64,000 nt of DNA from contig NZ_JAJUXG010000004.1 in NCBI RefSeq assembly GCF_021390535.1, forward strand, positions 62,001-126,000, written 5' to 3'. The notes beneath the pieces were generated by a model. The model made no database searches. It saw only the letters and a list, made by a program, of their open reading frames with translations, and was not told where the DNA came from. Origin of the DNA: Dyadobacter sp. CY312 (GTDB lineage Bacteria; Bacteroidota; Bacteroidia; Cytophagales; Spirosomataceae). Shown in pieces: positions 17,982 to 27,500 of this stretch; the first letter of the stretch is position 1, and each line of letters begins with the position of its first letter. The translations under genes were made by a program, and so were the position numbers.

Positions 17982-18458
17982 TTACAGACCCGATTCTACT
18001 CCCATAATTTCACTGGCCTCATTAATGGCTCGCTGTGCAGGTTTGGCTGTAAACATGGTGGTCACCAGCGTGACATGTTGCTCTTTCCCATTTTTATCAA
18101 AAATGATGGAGCCCATACAATTGCTTTTAATGAAACTTACATAATAGGTAGCCATGTAAAAGCGCTGAAAATCATCGAAGCTGTACGTTTTTTCACTGGT
18201 AAAAGCATTGTGTTTGTCTGTAACAGTACGTGAAGATGTGTCAATAGTGAGCTTTTTCGTTGTTTTCAATAGCATGAGAAGCCCTAGAATAATGAAAAAG
18301 ATAGCGAAGTAAAGTCCAAATTTGTCTTCTTTGGTAGTGAAATAAAGAAAAAATAACGCAATGGCAAACCAGGTGCCGACTCCTGAATACAGCGCAATTT
18401 TATCGGTTTTAAATTGGAACTGACTCCCTTGCTGTTCAAAATATTTGTATTGTGCCAT
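17982..18458 (-). CDS. Small two-span membrane protein, type B copy 1
   Basis: This 158-residue protein has two close membrane spans (about residues 28-44 and 49-65), then a soluble domain with KLTIDTSSRTV, a SEKTYSFDDF step and a C-terminal TAKPAQRAINEASEIMG helix. It aligns with the protein at 19021-19506 (KVSVDLDRKV, SEQKTFPLSQV, TPKPMEKLLLETEEIIG), so the two are paralogues. It is followed 4 bp later by its type A partner. Function is unknown. Confidence 0.8.
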   Translation of the reverse strand: MAQYKYFEQQGSQFQFKTDKIALYSGVGTWFAIALFFLYFTTKEDKFGLYFAIFFIILGLLMLLKTTKKLTIDTSSRTVTDKHNAFTSEKTYSFDDFQRFYMATYYVSFIKSNCMGSIIFDKNGKEQHVTLVTTMFTAKPAQRAINEASEIMGVESGL

Positions 18459-18535
18459 TGTTTGTGATTGAAGTATTTGGTAGAATTAAAATGTAAGTAG
18501 TAAAAAGTGAAGTATAAATGTATCGGCGATGTGAT

Positions 18536-19024
18536 TCAAAGCCGGGGGGCCGGTTGTTTCAAAAAACACTCAATTACCGGCAATGTGTCCTGTTCGTAAA
18601 ACACTTGTTTCCGCTTGTTTGCGTAAAACGGGCTGATTGCGTAACCATCTCCATAAGGGTTATTCCTGTCTACAAGAGCATAGTAAGTCCTGCCATTCCG
18701 GGATCTTGCAGCAATGAGTACATCATCAAAAGGTAGACTCTTTCTTTCAATCAGCCCGCTCATCAGGTAATGTACCTTTCTTGTTTCACGAGAAAAAGTA
18801 GCTTTTGTGGACGCCTGAAAATGCATGAATACCGCAAAAAAGAGTAGCCCAAGTGCGATTGCAAGCGGCAATTGCCAGAAATCGCCCATTTTTAACCAAC
18901 AGAAAACAGCCAGCAGCAAAAAGGGTATACCTGAAATACTTAAAATTAGACTCAATCTTTTCTGATGCACATAAGGTTTGACGATCAGAGTGCCACCTTC
19001 CAGAGCATAAATGGGTTCGTTCAT
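18536..19024 (-). CDS. Small two-span membrane protein, type A copy 2
   Basis: This 162-residue paralogue of the 17480-17977 protein has membrane spans at about residues 26-44 and 50-68, then the soluble phrase RSRNGRTYYALVDRN. Its start overlaps the stop of the upstream type B gene by 4 bp (19021-19024), so the pair is translationally coupled. A decayed third copy of this gene lies upstream at about 19609-19933. Confidence 0.8.
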   Translation of the reverse strand: MNEPIYALEGGTLIVKPYVHQKRLSLILSISGIPFLLLAVFCWLKMGDFWQLPLAIALGLLFFAVFMHFQASTKATFSRETRKVHYLMSGLIERKSLPFDDVLIAARSRNGRTYYALVDRNNPYGDGYAISPFYANKRKQVFYEQDTLPVIECFLKQPAPRL

Positions 19025-19506
19025 GCAGCGGTATTTTGAGCCGGGTGAAATCCTATGATCTCTTCTGTTTCCAACAGTAGCTTCTCCATCGGTTTTGGAG
19101 TCATCAGGCTCTGGCCGATCCGGAGGTGATGCTCTTTGGAGCCATCATGAATAACGATAAAGGCTCGTGCGTTGAGCACCAGTGCATATATACGCGTAGA
19201 TAAAAACAGATTGGATACCTGGCTGAGCGGGAATGTTTTCTGTTCTGAGAAAAGTGATGGCTTGTACAAAATCACCTTCCGGTCCAGGTCCACGCTTACT
19301 TTACTGAACATCCGTGGCAGATAACTTAACCCGATAACCAAACAAACCCCGGCACAGGCGTAACCGAAATTATCCGGTCTGCGATAGGCGATAATCGCTC
19401 CCGCCAGCACAAAAAGCAGGCATATCAGCGCGTACAGGCCTTTTTGCGGAATTCTGTGGTAATTGTTTTTGTCTGTGGTGTAATGGAGGTATGACGTCAT
19501 AGCCAT
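19021..19506 (-). CDS. Small two-span membrane protein, type B copy 2
   Basis: This 161-residue paralogue of the 17982-18458 protein has two membrane spans (about residues 24-40 and 48-64) followed by a soluble domain ending in a LLLETEEIIGF helix. It overlaps its type A partner by 4 bp. It is the first intact gene of the B-A-B-A array; the decayed type A copy lies just upstream. Function is unknown. Confidence 0.8.
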   Translation of the reverse strand: MAMTSYLHYTTDKNNYHRIPQKGLYALICLLFVLAGAIIAYRRPDNFGYACAGVCLVIGLSYLPRMFSKVSVDLDRKVILYKPSLFSEQKTFPLSQVSNLFLSTRIYALVLNARAFIVIHDGSKEHHLRIGQSLMTPKPMEKLLLETEEIIGFHPAQNTAA

Positions 19507-19608
19507 CGTTTGTGATTGAAGTGGATGTTTTAGGATATTTGGTACAAAGTAAAATATAAATGTGAAAAATAAAGAGTAAAAAATAAAATGTATCGGTGAT
19601 GTGATTCA

Positions 19609-19933
19609 GTGCCAGGATTCCGGTTGTTTCAAAAAAGGTATAATTACTGGTAATACTTCCTTTTAGTAAAACACTTTTTTTCCTATTTCTTGAAAATGGA
19701 CTGATTGCGTAATCATCGCCATAAGAACTAGTCCTGTCTACAAGAGCATAGTAAATCCTGCCATTCCGGGATCTTGCAGGGCGGATGCCTGAAAGTGAAT
19801 AAAGAGTGGCAACGGCCAGAAATCGCCCAATTTTAACAAACAGAAACCTGCAAACAACAGAAACGACACAGGGAATACCTAATATCCAACTCAATCTTTT
19901 CTGGTGCATATAGGGTCTGATCGTCAGTGTTGT
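19609..19933 (-). pseudogene. Decayed third copy of the type A membrane-protein gene
   Basis: The minus strand encodes MHQKRLSWILGIP and later ARSRNGRIYYALVDR, clearly related to the protein at 18536-19024. The copy lacks its first residues and start codon. It has an internal deletion of roughly 150 bp removing the second membrane span and the following strand, and it has lost its stop, so the frame runs on into the type B gene in the wrong frame. Even the 3' flank, with GTATCGGTGATGTGATTCA, matches the flank of the intact copy. Confidence 0.8.
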
Positions 19934-20000
19934 CCGTTATTCAAATTGGGTTGTAATTATGGCTTCGCACCTAAGCGTAACAATATGCAAAAGGCGCTCA

Positions 20001-20324
20001 TTAGCCGATAAAAGGGAACTGATTTTCAAATGTTTTACCGATAATGGGTAGAGGTTTTTTTATCTCATTCGAGGCGTTAATGGCGCCCAATATCAGGAGA
20101 ATGAGAATTCCGAAACTTGCAAAGCTGAGGAATGATAATGCCGGTGCAATCGCAATAACGATGTTTAGGGCAATGCCCAATACGAATCCGATAATGAGTA
20201 AACCGAGTGATTGTCTAAGGTGATATTTAAGCAGATCATCGGCTTTTTCTTTTCCGGAAAAATAAGCAACAAGCCAACCGATAAGGGTAATGTAAGAGAC
20301 GATGGAAAGTGTTTTGTTAGTCAT
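20001..20324 (-). CDS. DUF4870-family membrane protein
   Basis: This 107-residue protein has the DUF4870 (Tic20-like) layout: a first hydrophobic segment near residues 8-22, the family phrase LLKYHLRQSLGLLI (about 32-45), two more spans at about 46-62 and 66-84, and a short polar tail. It is an inner-membrane protein of unknown function. It sits between the membrane-protein array and a zinc-ribbon membrane protein on the same strand. Confidence 0.85.
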   Translation of the reverse strand: MTNKTLSIVSYITLIGWLVAYFSGKEKADDLLKYHLRQSLGLLIIGFVLGIALNIVIAIAPALSFLSFASFGILILLILGAINASNEIKKPLPIIGKTFENQFPFIG

Positions 20325-20378
20325 AATTGTGTTTTGTTAAAATGAATTATTGATTGGAAAAGTAAAGGCTAATAGCTA

Positions 20379-20714
20379 TCAGCTATTTAAAAGACTAGAA
20401 ATGGTTAAGAGTGCGACAATGGCAGCACCTACCAGCAACCAGGAAAATGTCCAGATGGGTGTTTTTGCGATTTTGACAGCTTCTGTTTTGGCCTGTTTCA
20501 GCTCATCGTCAAATTCATTGTTAGTCAATACCTGTTTACAATGGGTACATTGAGAAGCAGCTGATTTCCAAAGTGGAAAGGCGGGAATCCAGAAAATATG
20601 AAAATAATGGCGATAGATGTAAAGCCAAACCGACTCATTGGTATGGCAGTGCCTGCATTGGAGCTGAGAATTTAACGAGGCGATCGTAGTGGAGCGTAAA
20701 CCGAAAATAACCAT
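20379..20714 (-). CDS. Zinc-ribbon, single-span membrane protein
   Basis: This 111-residue protein (start chosen at the ATG at 20714, giving MVIFGLRSTT) has two CxxC knuckles, Cys20/Cys23 (CRHC) and Cys56/Cys59 (CTHC). This is the pattern of a zinc-ribbon domain with an aromatic-rich spacer. A C-terminal transmembrane helix (about 91-108) follows. An upstream ATG at 20753 would add 13 residues without obvious purpose. Function is unknown. Confidence 0.75.
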   Translation of the reverse strand: MVIFGLRSTTIASLNSQLQCRHCHTNESVWLYIYRHYFHIFWIPAFPLWKSAASQCTHCKQVLTNNEFDDELKQAKTEAVKIAKTPIWTFSWLLVGAAIVALLTISSLLNS

Positions 20715-20987
20715 GGGTGCTTGGTTTGGATGTTTGAAAAATTGATGACACAAAATTCAGTCACAGGTTTTTCCAATGCTAAATTTTGCAGTCTACAAAC
20801 CAACTACTATGATTTTTCGCAGCGTCTACAAAGTGTCTACAAGAGTAGTTAACATTTTGATTATCAGTATTTAATTTGAATTGTATAAAGCGAATTACTT
20901 GCTTATGCACAGTTATGATTCCGGAACTTTGACCTATTTTTACGAAAGAGAATTGATTTGGAATGCAAAAAGAAACGGATTTTTAGA

Positions 20988-21605
20988 ATGAGCTTGATAC
21001 AGGATTATAATGATGATATCTGGACCAGGGGCTGGCGAATGTTTACCACTTCGAAAAAGGAATTGGAGAATATGTTTGTTGGAACCGGAACGATGCAGAT
21101 TATTGAAAACAATATCGTCATTCGTGATTACCCATTCGAACCGTCCAGAGCATATCACGAGCAAATATTTAAGTTATCGGACATCAATAACATATCCGTT
21201 ACGTCTAGGCCATTTAGCATACAAGTTCAGGGTGAACTGATATTTGTATCCACTGAAAACAAAAGTGAGCTTTTGACTTTCGCCCACAAGAACCATATTC
21301 CATTGGTTGGCAGGTCTTATGTGTGGAGTTGGATATTGGAGCCGTTTTTGGATACTGACTACAGCACTGAAACAGATGAGCGACTGACGCTCTTGCTCGC
21401 CAAAGCGGGTTTGTCGGAAGAGAGGATTTTTGAATTGAGGCAGGAAGTGAAGACTCAAATGTTGAAATACAATTTTGACACCATGCTTTGGGAATGGGTG
21501 AATCTTGATGTTTTCGATGTATTGCGTGCGATGCGCACCAATTACGATAAGGAGCAATTCTCTGATTTTTACAAAAGAGCCATGGCTATAGCTTTGATGG
21601 ATTAG
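20988..21605 (+). CDS. Hypothetical cytoplasmic protein
   Basis: This 205-residue protein has no signal peptide, membrane span or motif I recognise. The start at 20988 (MSLIQDYND) is preferred over the upstream ATG at 20958 because the extra ten residues (MECKKKRIFR) look like translated leader. A mixed beta N-terminal half (about 20-90) is followed by a helical half (about 115-205). It is divergent from the zinc-ribbon gene and about 150 bp before the TPR regulator gene on the same strand. Confidence 0.65.
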   Translation: MSLIQDYNDDIWTRGWRMFTTSKKELENMFVGTGTMQIIENNIVIRDYPFEPSRAYHEQIFKLSDINNISVTSRPFSIQVQGELIFVSTENKSELLTFAHKNHIPLVGRSYVWSWILEPFLDTDYSTETDERLTLLLAKAGLSEERIFELRQEVKTQMLKYNFDTMLWEWVNLDVFDVLRAMRTNYDKEQFSDFYKRAMAIALMD

Positions 21606-21757
21606 CAACATGAACTTAATCAGGTGCGCTTCCAGATTACTTAAAATTTCTACCGTATATATGTAAACGAGTAATACGGTTGTGTCTTGGTTGCGAAAGC
21701 GTTTGACTAAGGGACGCAATCATTTAGTGGTCATCAACAATAATGAATTTTCAATAT

Positions 21758-23614
21758 ATGAAGCGTTTGATATTTCTTTCGCTGGGTTTGCTTTTATTGC
21801 TTACTACAACCTCATCCGCTCAAAACCGCTATATCGATGGTCTGGAACAAAGGCTTAGGACGAAAAACATCGCGGTAGACGAAGTAGTGGCACTTCACCA
21901 GCAACTTGCTGACTGGTACCGTACCAACGAGCAATATCCTTTGGCGACGCAACACGCTGAAAACAGCCTGAAACTCACTAAATCCGGCAAGAATATGGAG
22001 CTTTCGAAAACGAAGGCTTATGTCCTTTTGTCGAACATCGCTGTGAATCAGGAAGAGTACGAGCAGGCGCGTAACCACATCGATACTGCGTTTACCGTGG
22101 CACGTACAGGGCATGATTCGCGGGCGTTGGGATATGCATTTTATGCAGAAGCGACTCTGAATGAGACACTTTACGAGAACGAAAAAACGGTTAAAAATTT
22201 ACAGGCTGCATTAAGGCAAATAAAGGATCTTAAAGCGGAAGCGTTACTTGTTTCCCGAATCTATTACCGTCTCTATTCGATATACAGCGAGCAAAACGAC
22301 CTGAAAAACTCTTCCAATTATGCCAACAAGGCAGTTGAGTATGCAATTATTTCTGGCAATAAAAATCAGCTGAGTAATTGCTATCTGGCTCAGGCAGTTG
22401 TATATACCTATAGATACGACACTTCGAAACATAAGGCCGATCTGGATTCGGTGATCAATCTTGCGGAAAAAGCTGCTGCGGTATATCACAAATATCCGGA
22501 GCAGGTAGCGTTCAATACCTATTGTATAGCTCGGGTGAACAAGGCGAATTATTACCTCAAGTATTATCCGGCCACGGATCTTAAAATAAAGCAGGCGATC
22601 AGAGACAACCTTAATGAAGCACTTGCAGTAGCCAAACATGTATCGAGCAGTCCGCCGGTGGTTGCGAGCTGTTACGGGATTTTGAGCGAGCTGGCTCTGC
22701 GAGACAACGATCTGAAAGGTGCCGAAAAATACCTTTTACAAGCCTACACGCTCATGCAGGTGCAGAAAGTGCCATATTATCATACACTGATTAATGTAGT
22801 AAACGGTCTGGCCAGTGTGTATGCCGAAAGTGGCGATTATAAAAAAGCATTTTCTTTTCAGCAAAAAGTGAATGAATACAGCGGTCTGCTTTTTGACGAG
22901 AGCCAGGCGCAGCATACCAAGCGGCTGGAAGCGCAATACCAGGCCGATAAGAGAAGTCGGGAACTGGTGGTGCTAACCGAAAATGCAAAATCGCTTCAAA
23001 GAGAGAAATGGTTGTATATCGGGTTGGGTATCATCGCGCTTGTCGGTGCTTTTTTTATGTTTCGGTCTTACGACTACCGGCTCAAATATTCACTCGCCAG
23101 GGAAGGTAAACTCAAAATAGAAAAGCAGGAAGCTGAGTTGCAGACAAAACTTCACAAGGAAGAACAGGAGCGATTGAAGGCCGAACAACAGTTGCTTACC
23201 TTTCAGCAACAGCAACTGCAAAAAGAAGCTATGGCTGGTGCATTACATATCGAACACAAAAACGAGGTGCTGCAAAACTTAAAGAATAGGCTGGCAGAAA
23301 ATGAAACCGTAAATATCCATAAGATCCTGCGAGAGGAAAACCTGCTGGATGCAGACTTTGAAAAAGCGATTTACAGGATCAAGGAAATTAACCCCGGTTT
23401 CTTTAAAACACTCAATGAAAAAGCACAGCAAAAACTAACTCCGCTGGATCTGAAATACTGTACCTACATACATCTGGACATGGATACAAAACAAATTGCA
23501 ACGCTTCTTAGTGTAGAGCCCAAAAGCGTGCGCATGACCAAATATCGTTTGAAACAAAAACTGAATCTGGATAAAGATGAGGAGTTGGGAGATTATTTGC
23601 GGAGGATGGGGTAA
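21758..23614 (+). CDS. TPR-repeat membrane regulator with C-terminal HTH
   Basis: From the ATG at 21758 this is a 618-residue protein with a signal peptide (MKRLIFLSLGLLLLLTTTSS). Tetratricopeptide repeats cover about residues 40-400, followed by one transmembrane helix (about 425-442, IGLGIIALVGAFFMF). A long coiled coil spans about 455-520, and a LuxR-like helix-turn-helix region lies at the end (LDMDTKQIATLLSVEPKSVR). This design, periplasmic TPR sensor plus cytoplasmic DNA-binding tail, is common in Bacteroidota. It may be a one-component membrane-bound regulator, with unknown signal and targets. The ATG five codons upstream is less likely. Confidence 0.85.
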   Translation: MKRLIFLSLGLLLLLTTTSSAQNRYIDGLEQRLRTKNIAVDEVVALHQQLADWYRTNEQYPLATQHAENSLKLTKSGKNMELSKTKAYVLLSNIAVNQEEYEQARNHIDTAFTVARTGHDSRALGYAFYAEATLNETLYENEKTVKNLQAALRQIKDLKAEALLVSRIYYRLYSIYSEQNDLKNSSNYANKAVEYAIISGNKNQLSNCYLAQAVVYTYRYDTSKHKADLDSVINLAEKAAAVYHKYPEQVAFNTYCIARVNKANYYLKYYPATDLKIKQAIRDNLNEALAVAKHVSSSPPVVASCYGILSELALRDNDLKGAEKYLLQAYTLMQVQKVPYYHTLINVVNGLASVYAESGDYKKAFSFQQKVNEYSGLLFDESQAQHTKRLEAQYQADKRSRELVVLTENAKSLQREKWLYIGLGIIALVGAFFMFRSYDYRLKYSLAREGKLKIEKQEAELQTKLHKEEQERLKAEQQLLTFQQQQLQKEAMAGALHIEHKNEVLQNLKNRLAENETVNIHKILREENLLDADFEKAIYRIKEINPGFFKTLNEKAQQKLTPLDLKYCTYIHLDMDTKQIATLLSVEPKSVRMTKYRLKQKLNLDKDEELGDYLRRMG

Positions 23615-23643
23615 GTGGGATACAGGTTTATCGAAATCAGTTT

Positions 23644-23988
23644 CTATTTTTTCTTTGACACTTTCGCCCTATCATTAAACGCCAGACATATATCCACCCA
23701 AAATCTGAAATCTTTTCTTGATTTGAAGCCATCGGCGTTTACATAACAGTATCCTTTCAATTCCCGTCCTTTCATGATCATCGTTTCGTAGCCGTTTCGC
23801 TCGGCTACTTCTTCCTGTAAATCCGGATCGAAGCGGCACATGAGACCATCATCCGTTACATTCACGCACATTTTCCCGTTCACCATAAAGGCGAGGCCGC
23901 TGAACATCTTCTTTTCTTCAATTTTTAGGTTGGTAAACTCAGCAAGATATTCCCGGACCCGTTCAGCAAGTTTGGTATCGTATGGCAT
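23644..23988 (-). CDS. TfoX/Sxy N-terminal domain protein
   Basis: This 114-residue protein matches the TfoX N-terminal domain, with KKMFSGLAFMVNGKMCVNV (about residues 26-44) and a C-terminal FRFWVDICLAFND helix. Only this domain is present; the C-terminal TfoX domain is absent, as in most stand-alone members. In gamma-proteobacteria TfoX controls competence, but stand-alone domains in Bacteroidota have no assigned role. It converges with the TPR gene 30 bp away. Confidence 0.9.
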   Translation of the reverse strand: MPYDTKLAERVREYLAEFTNLKIEEKKMFSGLAFMVNGKMCVNVTDDGLMCRFDPDLQEEVAERNGYETMIMKGRELKGYCYVNADGFKSRKDFRFWVDICLAFNDRAKVSKKK

Positions 23989-24268
23989 GATAGGTAGTGT
24001 CTGTATGAGAATGGGAAATTAGGAAATAATCGTAAATGTTGCCGTCACTTTTACTTGGCAATGCATTATTTAATACTTCGGAGTTTTAGTATCTATTTTG
24101 TCTTATGCCAAGAATTAAAAGTCTGATTTGCTAAGACAACCATGAAGCCAATTATGTGATTTCTAGCTGCACAAAGCCAATTTCTGCCCAATTGCTTGTC
24201 TAGATAGTACATTTTTAATAATAAGTGTGAAGAATACATTTAATATTAATTTTATATAGTCTATCGGA

Positions 24269-24298
24269 TTTGTAGCCTAAATAAAAAATATATCTTTG
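24269..24298 (+). promoter_or_regulatory. Bacteroidota-type promoter of the SusC/SusD/sulfatase operon
   Basis: TTTG at 24269-24272 and TATCTTTG at 24291-24298 are separated by 18 bp. This is close to the TTTG-N19-TAnnTTTG housekeeping consensus, and it lies about 266 bp before the receptor start. Confidence 0.6.
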
Positions 24299-24564
24299 CC
24301 GGAAGTGAAGTCAGCGCGCAGAGCAAGTAGAGCCTTGTCTGATACCGAACGAAGTGTTGAATACGTCCGGTAGATAAGGGTGTTTTAATTAAAATAATAA
24401 GATTTTTAACCTCAATAACATGAGACTTCAGATGTGTTGTTAATGCAAAAATGAAAAGCCTCCCTGCTGGTGACAAGGAGGCCGATTAAATGTTTCACAA
24501 CGGCGCCAACCGCTGTGAAACGTGTTTCAAACAATTTCGGATATCACTCAAAACTTTTAAAATT
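24299..24564 (+). promoter_or_regulatory. Long structured leader of the SusC gene
   Basis: Three hairpins can be drawn in the roughly 260-nt leader. The first pairs CCTTGTCT (24333-24340) plus ACCG (24344-24347) with CGGT plus AGATAAGG (24368-24379). The second is GCCTCC/GGAGGC (24458-24463 with 24477-24482). The third is GTTTCACAACGG (24492-24503) with CCGCTGTGAAAC (24510-24521), 11 of 12 paired, about 45 nt before the start codon. A CCGGA at 24299-24303 could compete for TCCGG at 24366-24370. It matches no riboswitch class I can name. Confidence 0.45.
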
Positions 24565-27500
24565 ATGACTTTTTCTTCATTTTATGTAGAAAATAAGAGG
24601 CTTTGTGCCAAATGGGATCTCAAACAGAAACGAAAGGTTTTTTATTCCCATCTCAAAACCATCTCTCCTGGTATCGCAATGGCAGCTCTTGCACTTGCTC
24701 CCTCCACTGCTTTTTCCGGCTCGTTTTATGAAAGTGGATCGAGAGCAAAATCTAAAACAGCACAATTTTCTGTTTTGGGCCAACCCAAAAACCTTTCAGG
24801 ACCTGAAACTTATTTCAAACTGAATGAGCGCCGCATTCGTGGTGTGGTGGCAGATGAGGCAGGAGAGGGGCTTCCGGGCGTTAACGTCGTGATCAAAGGG
24901 ACAAACACGGGAACAAGTACCGATGTAAGTGGAAAATTTGACCTACTTATTCCTGATAATCAGAGTGTGCTGGTGTTCAGTTTTGTGGGTTATGTTACAC
25001 AGGAAGTTCAGATAACAAGTCAGTCAGAATTGGCGGTAACACTTCCGGCAGACAATCGCTCACTGAATGAGGTGATGGTGGTAGGTTACGGGACCCAAAA
25101 GAAAAGCGATATAACAGGTGCTATTTCCAGGCTTGGTGAAGAGCAGATCCGGGAACGACCGGTTCAGAACGTGGTGCAGGCTTTGCAGGGGAAAGCTTCC
25201 GGTGTGGATATCACTACCAACCAGCGTCCCGGCGAAGTGGGGCGGATCAGGATCAGGGGTAACCGTTCTATAAATGCTTCAAACGAACCACTTTATGTAA
25301 TCGACGGAATTCCGCTATCGGCAAGTGAAGTGACGGCGATCAATCCGAACGACATTGCATCCATCGAAGTTTTAAAAGACGCATCTGCAACGGCAATTTA
25401 CGGTTCACGAGGTGCGAACGGGGTAATTCTGATCACTTATAAAGAAGGGAAAAAAGGAAAGACATCTATTAATTACGACGTTAGTTACGCGTCAGGGAAG
25501 ATACATTCTACCACCGATTGGATGAATGCGGGTGAGCTGCTGAATTGGCAGAGACAGTCGCACATCAACGGCGGAACTTACACAGGGAATTACGGCACGG
25601 CCCCGGATCCCAACTTTGACGTACAGACTTTCGGAGGCGGAGAGGAGTATGGCATCAACAGTATCAGAAGAGCTTACGAATGGAATGAAGACGGAACAGT
25701 GAGAATGCGGAATGCAACGGCTGAGGAAATAGCCGGCGGCTACGCAGCGAGCGTTCCTGTATACAGTGCAGCGAATGTATTCGACCAGAAATGGGGCGAT
25801 TTGGTTACCCGCACAGGCCGGACACAGAATCACCAGTTGTCGCTTTCATCCGGATCTGAAACGTCTCGGTTGTATCTGTCGCTGGGTTATCTTAATCAGG
25901 AAGGGACCATGGTTGATCAGGATTTTAACCGTTATTCGCTCAACCTGAAAGGAGATGTCACTCCAAGAAAATGGCTGACCGTTGGGCTGGCGCTGAATGG
26001 TGCTTATTCCTTACAAAATTATGGGACTTCGGAAAACTCATCGAACAGCGGTGCCAAAGATTCGTACGGACAAGCGCTCGCACTGATGCCTTACGCTCCT
26101 GCTTATGATGAAAACGGTGCTATCCTGAATACGAATAAAGTTGGTCTCTCAACGCATAACGTTTTGTTAAACATTGACAATTCGACCAACGAACATAAAC
26201 TGGCCTCGATATTGTCGAACATCACCACCGAAATCCGGTTTGCCCCCTGGCTGAAATACAATCTTAAATTCGGGGCGCAGTACAGTGACAATGAGTATGG
26301 TTCGTTTTTTGGACCAAACTATACCAATCCTTTTAGTGCGGTGGGAACTGCTCCGCTTATTGGTTTTAACCGGCATGGCAAACGTTTCGGCTGGACAATG
26401 GAAAACCTTTTGTTTTTTGATAAACAATTTGGCGTTCACATTTTGGGAGTTACGGCGTTGCAGTCTATGCAACAGAATACCAACAATGGTATCAATATCC
26501 GTGCTCAGGGAATTACTTTCCCTTCTTCGCAATGGTACAACCTTTCTGCAAACGATTTTGGATTGCCAATGTCGTACGGTACATCATACTCCCGGTCGGC
26601 ATTGATGTCTTACATGGGTCGCGTGAATTATTCGTTGCTGGATAAGTTTCTGGTGACTTTAACTGGTCGCTGGGATGGAGCATCAGTTTTGGCTGATGGT
26701 TATAAATGGGAATTTTTCCCTTCCGCGGCAGTTGGCTACAAACTGGAAGAAGAGGATTTTGTAAAACAAATAGACTGGATCAGCCAGCTGAAACTGAGAT
26801 ACAGCTGGGGGCGCACAGGGAACTCCTCCGTGAGTGCTTATTCAACAGGAGGTTCTATCACCGGTGCAGCTTATGTTTTTAATGAAACACAATTTTCGGG
26901 GTACAAGTCGGAATCCATGCCGAACAGAAATCTGAGATGGGAAAAAACAGTTCAGCAAAACTTAGGTATTGATTTCGCATTATTCAGAAACCTAATAACC
27001 GGTTCGGCGGAGGTGTATCAGGCACGAACCAGCGATCTGCTGATGTCGAGGTCCATTCCACCGGTTTTAGGATTTACCAGTATTCTGAGCAACGTAGGTC
27101 TTACGCAAAATCGCGGAGTAGAAATTACGGTTTCCTCGGTCAATGTTGACAACAAAAATTTTACCTGGAAAACCGATTTCAACTGGTCGGCAAACAGAGA
27201 AAAAATACTGGAACTTACAGACGGGAAAGTGGATGATACCGGAAACGGCTGGTACATCGGTCAGCCGATATCGGTTTTCAGAGATTACAAGTATGAAAGA
27301 TTGTGGCAGAATACGGAGGAAGACGCCCGTCTTATTGAGTTGTACCGAAAAATCGGAAACATTACTGCGATTCCGGGTCAGGTGAAGGTTAGAGATCAGG
27401 ATCTGGTATTGGTGAGTGAAAGCACGGAAAACGCCAAATCGGTAACGTTGAACAGTGGTGAAACTGTAACCTACCTTGACAACGGATTTGGAACGATCAA

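Noticed and set aside
19370-19909. Possible 179-residue membrane protein
   Set aside because: It is a fusion of the decayed type A copy with out-of-frame reading of the type B gene, so it is treated as a pseudogene.
24299-24400. TPP, SAM or cobalamin riboswitch in the SusC leader
   Set aside because: None of the diagnostic conserved loops of these classes is present; only generic pairing was found.
24490-24564. N-terminal extension of the SusC protein from the ATG at 24490
   Set aside because: The extra 25 codons contain a near-perfect hairpin and have no signal-peptide character; the ATG at 24565 fits better.
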